A stretch of DNA of 64,000 nt from Shewanella psychropiezotolerans (GTDB lineage Bacteria; Pseudomonadota; Gammaproteobacteria; Enterobacterales; Shewanellaceae): contig NZ_CP041614.1 of the NCBI RefSeq assembly GCF_007197555.1, positions 2,968,001 to 3,032,000 on the forward strand. Reading direction: 5' to 3'. Positions 58,427-64,000 of this stretch are shown one piece after another. Both the position numbers and the translations under genes were made by a program. How positions within the stretch are numbered: position 1 is the first letter of the stretch; every line of letters starts with the position of its first letter. Below the pieces are notes generated by a model. The model made no database searches and had not been told where the DNA came from. It was given only the letters and a program-made list of their open reading frames with translations.

Positions 58427-60238
58427 ATGACAATAAAGCAGAAGATGTGGGGGCTTGTCGCTCTCTGCGTGGTGTCAATCGTTACCATTTTAATGGTTGC
58501 TATGGGTGCCAACAGCCGGATGGCTGCAATTAGCGATGTAATAGTTGAGGCTAGCCAATTGGAAGTTAGTTTACTTAATCTTCGCCGGAATGAAAAAGAT
58601 TTCCAATTAAGATTAAATGAAAAATATAAAGTGAAATTTGAAAGTAACAGCCTTTCTTTTAAGAGGCAATTACAAGTTTTGATTAAAGATATGTCAGAAT
58701 TGTCAATAGATGCACCGGTGCTAGAAGCGTTATCAATAAGTATAGATTCTTACCATACTCAGTTTATGTCTTACGCTATCGCCGCTGAAAAACTAGGGCT
58801 TGATAATGAGTCTGGGATGTATAGATTATTTTACTACAATATAACAACTCTCAGTAATACGGACAAAAGTGAAATCATCCGGTTACTCCGAAGCGCTGAA
58901 CTATTCATAGCAACAAATACCCCTTCTTACTTAAAGGCGTACACTGAACTATACAATAAAACCAAAGGTGAAAAAACTGATGAAAATTACGCAGTTAAAC
59001 AATTAAACAATACCTTTAATGAAATCGTTAAGCAAAAAGAGTTAATTGGGCTCAAGTATAATAGTGGGTTACGTGGGCATGTTCGAAGCAATGCACACAA
59101 TGTAGAAGCTCTATTCTCTAAAGTAAGGATTCTTTTGGATACAGTGGAGAAAGAAGAGCGCTTACTTGTTTGGGAAGTTCTTCTATCATTGCTTTTTTTG
59201 ATTGTAGCAGTATTTATTTTTATTGAATTTAAAATGATAAATAATATCATTACCCCCCTTGAAAACTTATCGAGAGTATTTAATGAACTTGGAGAGGAAG
59301 GGGGGGATTTACAGTATCGTTTGAATGTCATTGGTCAAGATGAGCTGTCTAAAATATCAGTAGGATTCAATAACTTTATAGGGAAAATCCATCATTCAGT
59401 AACAGAGGTCGCAGCATCTGGAGTCGAGCTGCTGGAGGCATCTAAATCTATAGAGGAGCAATCTAAGTTAACTTTCACGAATAGCTCACTTCAACGAGAT
59501 AATGTGACTCAAACAGTGGCGGCTATTTATGAAATGGGCGCAACGGTCAATGAAATTGCAAATAATGCCTCACAGGCCGCAGATGCAGCAAACGAAGCTG
59601 AAAGCAAGGCAAAAGATGGACAGTTGGTCATATTGCAAACAACGGCACTAATCGAAACTTTATCCCTAGATATTAAGCATGCGAGTGATGTTGTAAGCAC
59701 TTTATCAGACAATACCCGGCGCATTGAAGGTGTCTTAGATATCATTCGGGATGTGGCAGATCAAACTAATTTATTGGCTCTTAATGCAGCCATTGAAGCC
59801 GCAAGAGCTGGAGAGCAAGGGCGTGGCTTTGCCGTTGTTGCTGATGAGGTTCGCTTACTGGCAAGCCGCACATCAAACTCAACGAGTGAAATTCAGGAGA
59901 TGATAGTGTCTTTGCAGGCTGAAGCTGAAAAAGCTGTTTTGACTATACATCGCAGCTTGGAACTCACTGACGAGGTTGTAGTATCCACAGCTAGCACATC
60001 TATTGCTTTCGCTTCTATTTCAGATAACGTTATTCTAATTTCAGACATGAATACACAAATGGCAACAGCAACAGAGGAGCAGTCAACGGTTGTAAATGAG
60101 CTTAATGTTAATATGGAAGTCGTACAGGATGGTACTCTGAAGTCGTCAGAAACCGCTGTTGAACTTACTGATTCTAGTGAGCGGCTAGACGAGCTATCTC
60201 AGCGTTTAGCTAAGATAGTGCAGGATTTTAAAATTTAG
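58427..60238 (+). CDS. Methyl-accepting chemotaxis protein with HBM-type sensor domain
   Basis: The 603-residue chemoreceptor has a membrane helix at about 10-30. A long helical periplasmic domain (about 35-240) contains LRRNEKDFQLRLNEKY, the signature of helical bimodular (HBM) sensors. A second membrane helix (about 243-265), a HAMP segment and a signalling domain with the tip [18 protein letters not shown] and [11 protein letters not shown] follow. HBM receptors studied elsewhere bind small organic acids, but the ligand here is unknown. It lies 23 bases before the EAL gene in the same direction, so the two are probably cotranscribed. Confidence 0.9.
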   Translation: MTIKQKMWGLVALCVVSIVTILMVAMGANSRMAAISDVIVEASQLEVSLLNLRRNEKDFQLRLNEKYKVKFESNSLSFKRQLQVLIKDMSELSIDAPVLEALSISIDSYHTQFMSYAIAAEKLGLDNESGMYRLFYYNITTLSNTDKSEIIRLLRSAELFIATNTPSYLKAYTELYNKTKGEKTDENYAVKQLNNTFNEIVKQKELIGLKYNSGLRGHVRSNAHNVEALFSKVRILLDTVEKEERLLVWEVLLSLLFLIVAVFIFIEFKMINNIITPLENLSRVFNELGEEGGDLQYRLNVIGQDELSKISVGFNNFIGKIHHSVTEVAASGVELLEASKSIEEQSKLTFTNSSLQRDNVTQTVAAIYEMGATVNEIANNASQAADAANEAESKAKDGQLVILQTTALIETLSLDIKHASDVVSTLSDNTRRIEGVLDIIRDVADQTNLLALNAAIEAARAGEQGRGFAVVADEVRLLASRTSNSTSEIQEMIVSLQAEAEKAVLTIHRSLELTDEVVVSTASTSIAFASISDNVILISDMNTQMATATEEQSTVVNELNVNMEVVQDGTLKSSETAVELTDSSERLDELSQRLAKIVQDFKI

Positions 60239-60261
60239 CCATTTCTAGAGTTATTAGCATT

Positions 60262-61743
60262 GTGAATACAGAAATTTTTGATTGGGTTAAGCGGTTAAAT
60301 TTACCCATCAGTTTGATTATACTGAGTTTGTTATCTACATACTTTTTGCAGCCAACTATATATAGATTGATAATAAAACCATTGATATATATGGAATTGT
60401 CTTTATTTGGTGAAAGGTTAAGAGAAAATCTTCGTAGAGAGACTGAAATTATAAAAAAGCTTAACATCCCTAATGAATGTTCTGAATATGTCAAGATGGT
60501 ATTGAGCAAGACGGCTTATGAGAGTCCAGAAATTCGAGAGGTAGAGTTGATAGTTGGAGAGCAAATATGTACTCCGGCAGGTTTATCCGCTCATAAAATT
60601 AGTGACATACTTGTTAATCCGCCTTTAGTTAGATATTCAAATGAAGTGGATGGTAAGGAGGAGGTAGGTATTATAATAAATGGCCCATCAAATGACTTCA
60701 TTGTATCTTCTAATAAGTTGAGATTAGAAGATTTTTTTAGGCTTTACTGCGATAAGTGCCTCACATACAAATTTGTTATAACGGGAGAAAATGAACCTAA
60801 GCAACCTATTGACACTTGGTTTAAACTTGTGGATGACTATGGGATAGCGAAAGGGTATTTATTTATCCATTTGAAATTAAAGGAGCAATTATACAATAAG
60901 TATAACTACATACTCGTTATTTTATTTTTATTCTGTTATGCCTTTTTATCGGTATATATCAACCGAAAGTTACGAGCGGGCTATAGAAAAAAAGAACTTA
61001 TAACAGCATGTGCAAACAATGAATTTATACCGTACTATCAACCTATTGTTGATAGTACTGGGCAAACAAAAGGAGTCGAAGCCTTAATGCGTTGGCGTGA
61101 TAGGTTTGGACAGGTTTTACCTCCTGCGGCTTTCATTTATGACGCCATTAATCTGGAGGTTATTAATAACATGACGTTGAAAATAATGCTGTTATCTAAA
61201 CATGAACTTAATACTGTAAATCATGGGCATGTCGATGACTTCTTTTGTTCTTTTAATCTAACAGCCTCTCAAGTTGAAGATAATGAATTTATTCAGTCCG
61301 TTATTGCAGTTCTTTCTGGCTGCTGTTTTCGTCCAGAAATAGAGATAACTGAAAGTCAAAAGTTTAATGATATTACCGCCGCCAAATCGAATGTTACTAA
61401 TCTTAAAAAGTCAGGATTTAAAATAAAGCTAGATGATGTGGGAACAGGTTATGGTGGTTTTAGCTATTTTATCGATTTTGACATTGACTGTATAAAAATT
61501 GACAAAACCTTTATTGATATAATAGGGAAAGAATGTTCAAAGTTAGAAGTGCTAAACTCTATCATTGATATGGCTAGAACACTCAACTTAGAGATTATTG
61601 TAGAAGGAGTAGAAAGCGCTGAGCAAGTTAATTATTTTACCCTAGAAAAAGACATCTATATGCAAGGGTATTATTTTTCTAAGCCTCTCTCTGATGTAAA
61701 AGAGTTATTGTTGAAGTATAAAATCATAGCCAATAGCGCTTAA
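60262..61743 (+). CDS. EAL-domain cyclic-di-GMP phosphodiesterase with CSS-like periplasmic domain
   Basis: From GTG 60262 the 493-residue protein has a membrane helix (about 14-34), a periplasmic domain (about 50-210) with EQICTPAGLS where CSS-motif sensors carry Cys-Ser-Ser, and a second helix (about 215-233). The EAL domain follows (about 243-485). Catalytic and metal residues are all present: the EAL triplet (273-275), Asn332, Glu364, Asp391-Asp392 (KLDDVGTGYGG), Lys414, Glu449 and Gln468. It is therefore likely active in degrading cyclic-di-GMP. CSS domains are thought to respond to disulfide status, but here the serines are lost. It is probably in an operon with the chemoreceptor. Confidence 0.9.
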   Translation: MNTEIFDWVKRLNLPISLIILSLLSTYFLQPTIYRLIIKPLIYMELSLFGERLRENLRRETEIIKKLNIPNECSEYVKMVLSKTAYESPEIREVELIVGEQICTPAGLSAHKISDILVNPPLVRYSNEVDGKEEVGIIINGPSNDFIVSSNKLRLEDFFRLYCDKCLTYKFVITGENEPKQPIDTWFKLVDDYGIAKGYLFIHLKLKEQLYNKYNYILVILFLFCYAFLSVYINRKLRAGYRKKELITACANNEFIPYYQPIVDSTGQTKGVEALMRWRDRFGQVLPPAAFIYDAINLEVINNMTLKIMLLSKHELNTVNHGHVDDFFCSFNLTASQVEDNEFIQSVIAVLSGCCFRPEIEITESQKFNDITAAKSNVTNLKKSGFKIKLDDVGTGYGGFSYFIDFDIDCIKIDKTFIDIIGKECSKLEVLNSIIDMARTLNLEIIVEGVESAEQVNYFTLEKDIYMQGYYFSKPLSDVKELLLKYKIIANSA

Positions 61744-61822
61744 GGGCTAAACAGAAATAACCTTGACCGGTCCAGCGACAACTAGGGTGGCCGATTGTTC
61801 TGATGCAGCCTTAACCAATTCT

Positions 61823-61836
61823 GGCTCTGTTGCAAA
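61823..61836 (+). repeat. Orphan IS6-type terminus
   Basis: GGCTCTGTTGCAAA, identical to 49685-49698, lies 34 bases before the 34-bp palindrome and about 85 bases before IS6 copy 4. Confidence 0.6.
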
Positions 61837-61869
61837 TCTATAGTCCTGCTGCAATATTCCTGTTGATGA

Positions 61870-61903
61870 GGAAGTCTCACAAGTTATAACTTGTGAGACT
61901 TCC
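61870..61903. repeat. 34-bp perfect palindrome
   Basis: GGAAGTCTCACAAGTTA (61870-61886) is followed at once by its exact complement TAACTTGTGAGACTTCC (61887-61903). It has no T run on either side. Like the 42-bp palindrome, it sits between an orphan IS6 terminus and another boundary, here 16 bases before copy 4. Confidence 0.85.
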
Positions 61904-61919
61904 GGCATGGTTCAAAAAC

Positions 61920-62790
61920 GGTTCTGTCGCATCTTGAAGTTTCGGAGATGATCTACATGTAGAACTTGATAAGCAGACGATACATAGGTCAGCCCTGCAG
62001 TGATGCTAAGCTGGCTTTTTATTTGATATGTGAATTTTCCCTATGGCTTTAAGCTTCGCCAAAAACAGTTTCCTTCAGCCACTATACTGATGGCCGTTCG
62101 ATGGTATGTTGCTTATAAGCTGAGTTACCGCGATATCGAAGAGTTACTGGCAGAACGTGGTGTTAACGTTGACCATGCGACACTCCATCGCTGGGTGTTG
62201 GAATATGCTCCTTTGCTGGAAGCTGTGTTTCGTCACGGCAAGAAGCGCTCAGTGTCTGGCTCGTGGCGAATGGATGAAACGTATATCAAAGTTAAAGGCC
62301 TTTGGTTTTACCTGTACCGAGCCGTCGATAAATACGGCGACACTATCGATTTTATGTTAAGTGAAAAGCGAGATGAAGCTGCCGCCAGAGACTTCTTTAA
62401 CAAAGCTATCGGGCAGCATGGTTTGCCTGAGAAGGTTGTGATTGATAAAAGTGGCAGTAACAGCGCGGCCCTGGATAACTTGAACTGGCAACTCTGGTTC
62501 GCCGGTATGGCCGCTTATATAATCGAGGTGCTGCAGGTTAAATACCTCAATAACATGTAGAGCAAAGCCACCGAGCGGTGAAGTGGAAGATGCGTACCGC
62601 CCTTGGGTTCAAATCGATGGCTGGGACTGAAGCCACGATAGCCGGTGTAGAGTTGTGGCAAATGCTTCGCAAAGGTCAAATGGAGGATGCTGGTGAAATG
62701 ATGCTATGGGGGCAATTTTATTCTTTAGCGGTTTAACCGTGTCTGGAGGATATTGCGATCACTTCCTTTCCCGAAGATGCGACAGAAGCC
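61920..62790 (+). mobile_element. IS6-family copy 4, full length but decayed
   Basis: The left repeat GGTTCTGTCGCATCTT begins at 61920. The right end reads GATGCGACAGAAGCC and is altered in the last few bases. Length is about 871, equal to copy 1, and the orientation is the same. No target duplication is seen. Confidence 0.85.
62030..62735 (+). pseudogene. IS6-family transposase (copy 4), frameshifted
   Basis: The frame MNFPYGFKLRQKQFPS matches copy 1 to KYLNN. A missing base (AACATGTAG where copy 1 has AATATCGTAG) then creates a stop at 62558-62560. The rest, beginning with the third catalytic residue in EQSHRAVKWK-like sequence, continues in another frame to a TAA at 62733-62735. It is inactive as read. 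Confidence 0.87.
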
Positions 62791-62872
62791 TTTTATCTAA
62801 TGATTTCAACTCTACTTCAGTATTGTTTAATTGAACCTTTACCATGATCGACCCCGCTTATTTCCTTATTAA

Positions 62873-63287
62873 TCAAATGAACAACTGAGGAGAAACCCCA
62901 AATCTATTTGATAATGCTTGATCTGTTCAAGAGAGAGGTTTCTTTTACTATTCAAAATCATAGACACCATACTTTTCCCGCCAATTTCATTTTGAAAATC
63001 AGTAGTATTGAGTTTATGTTGATCCATCAAAACCCTTAAAACAGAAATCCACTACCTAATGATTCAATTTTTGCATTGAACTCTGAAAACTCTTCTGACT
63101 CGTCTTCCCATCTCTCTATAGAAAGAAAAAGCACTTCAATTAATGGCTTTTGCTCATCATAGTCTTCAATTAATTCATCCATTAACTCCAATGCTGATTC
63201 GTAGTCTTTCTCATTATGAATATGAGTAATGAAATCTGCGCTTGAAAACAGTGATTTGGCTTGTTCTTTCAGTTTAGCTATGTTCAT
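62873..63287 (-). pseudogene. higA: HigA-type antitoxin, two frameshifts
   Basis: The first 78 residues (MNIAKLKEQAKSLFSSADF to IESLGSG) match the N-terminal part of HigA antitoxins. After a one-base loss near 63046 the HTH part continues in another frame: VLRVLMDQHKLNTTDFQ and GGKSMVSMILNSKRNLSLEQ. A second one-base loss near 62905 is needed to reach RFGVSPQLFI and the stop at 62873-62875. It lies 11 bases after higB, the usual toxin-first order. Confidence 0.75.
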
Positions 63288-63298
63288 AATTAAGTCCT

Positions 63299-63490
63299 CT
63301 ACGAATACTTCTTACAAATTTGGTCATAATCAGCATGAGAGCAAATATGCTTCACATACATTCGATTATCTTTAAACTCAATAAAAGCAATCAGTCTCAA
63401 GTTGTTACCGCCTATATCAATTACCCACCATTTATCTTCGTACTTAAAGTTATCTAATGTTGCAAAAAATTTTCTTACTACAGCTGACAT
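63299..63490 (-). CDS. higB: HigB-type toxin, probably missing its N-terminus
   Basis: The 63 residues contain LDNFKYEDKWWVIDIGGNNL and VKHICSHADYDQICKKY, the core and C-terminal catalytic region of HigB mRNA interferases. Family members are about 100 residues, and the first 35 or so are absent. The start (MSAVVRKFF) overlaps the end of the upstream gene by 13 bases. With the antitoxin also broken, the locus is likely decaying, though some HigB variants are short. Confidence 0.7.
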   Translation of the reverse strand: MSAVVRKFFATLDNFKYEDKWWVIDIGGNNLRLIAFIEFKDNRMYVKHICSHADYDQICKKYS

Positions 63491-63741
63491 CTTGGTTGTG
63501 GGAAGTAAAGTCGACTTTTGACAAGTATGCAGTTGTCTTCTGAAAATGACATTTTCTGCGCCACTGATGCCACAATAGTTTTATTGCTGTCTAACTTGAC
63601 TTTAAGGTAGGGCTGAAGTGGGGTTTCACTCAGTACAACGCCGCAGATCTCACCGACTCCAATACGAAAAATGACATAAGTTTTACCTTGTCGCTCTACA
63701 GATATATCTGGAGGGAATTGCAATTTAGGGGCTTTATTCAT
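63478..63741 (-). CDS. Hypothetical protein, unrecognised
   Basis: The 87-residue protein (MNKAPKLQFPPDISVERQG...) is soluble and beta-rich in appearance, with VIFRIGVGEICGVVLSE. It overlaps the higB start and follows the next gene by 21 bases, so it may be in one transcript with both. No family recognised. Confidence 0.5.
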   Translation of the reverse strand: MNKAPKLQFPPDISVERQGKTYVIFRIGVGEICGVVLSETPLQPYLKVKLDSNKTIVASVAQKMSFSEDNCILVKSRLYFPQPRCQL

Positions 63742-63762
63742 GAGAAAGATTCAAGTTTTAGT

Positions 63763-64000
63763 CTAACGAGCACGCGCTTGAGCAAACTTAGCTCGGCGTT
63801 GATAATTATCTTCATCGTAAAGAGTTAAACATTTAATCACATCTCCCGCCTCTAATTCAGCCTTGTACTTAATGAAGAACAAGGCTGACGTCATCATCTG
63901 CAGCCGAAAGGTGACTTTATCAGCCGCATTGGTATTGAGTCCCCAAGGGTGTCGCTTCAATGCTTGAGCACGTATAATTGTCGCGTATTTACGCTGGCCT
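63763..64000 (-). CDS. Hypothetical protein, cut by window edge
   Basis: The minus-strand frame is open from the window edge (beginning QRKYATIIRAQALKRHP) to a stop at 63763-63765. It reads WGLNTNAADKVTFRLQMM, then IKYKAELEAGDVIKCLTLYDED and ends FAQARAR. The true start lies outside the window. It may be a small DNA-binding or mobile-element protein, but I do not recognise it. Confidence 0.5.
   Translation of the reverse strand, partial: GQRKYATIIRAQALKRHPWGLNTNAADKVTFRLQMMTSALFFIKYKAELEAGDVIKCLTLYDEDNYQRRAKFAQARAR

Overview
The window looks like a chromosomal stretch from a marine gammaproteobacterium close to Shewanella. The evidence is gene content and order: seqA-pgm, msrA, astE, bkdA1-bkdA2-bkdB, nadA, cls, yeaC, ansA, sppA and fadH, all with Shewanella-like proteins. 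This genus assignment rests on recognised proteins, not on a database search.

Left half (about 1-30.3 kb) is ordinary core genome. It carries an alpha/beta hydrolase edge fragment, seqA, pgm, msrA, astE (arginine catabolism), the branched-chain 2-oxoacid dehydrogenase operon, nadA, a NIT-domain chemoreceptor, a secreted DJ-1/PfpI-like protein, tRNA-Ser(GGA), cardiolipin synthase, an EEP-family protein, a periplasmic solute-binding protein and a RecQ-like helicase. A DUF885 lipoprotein peptidase, a CpxR-like response regulator, an M14 carboxypeptidase, small conserved genes, ansA, sppA and fadH follow. All these reading frames are intact and most units end in clear intrinsic terminators.

Right half (about 30.4-64 kb) is accessory DNA. 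It opens with a 43-nt displaced 3' end of tmRNA (ssrA), the usual attachment scar of a tyrosine-integrase element. A GNAT-like remnant, a vapBC toxin-antitoxin pair with a palindromic operator over its promoter, a decayed IS3 element and a frameshifted integrase follow. Next is a type VI secretion cargo module at 36.4-42.1 kb: a 5'-truncated hcp fused to an efflux outer-membrane gene fragment, an intact vgrG, a PAAR-lipase effector and two near-duplicate ankyrin proteins that are probable immunity proteins. The right edge of this module is joined abruptly to the membrane domain of an ethylene-receptor-like sensor kinase. Then comes a large toxin-like gene split over several frames (42.9-46.5 kb).

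From about 47 kb the window is dominated by signalling genes divided by copies and fragments of one IS6-family element (48.8-49.7, 50.8-51.0, 56.6-57.3 and 61.9-62.8 kb). These genes are an EAL fragment, a response regulator, a LuxR solo with all six AHL-pocket residues, an OxyR-like regulator, a Ner-like regulator, a frameshifted Ig-like surface lipoprotein, and an AraC / HBM-chemoreceptor / EAL-phosphodiesterase group. Two long perfect palindromes (42 and 34 bp) lie beside orphan IS6-type termini. The right edge has a decayed higBA locus and two unrecognised genes.

Recurrent single-base frameshifts occur only in the accessory half, which points to real decay there rather than uniform sequencing error.
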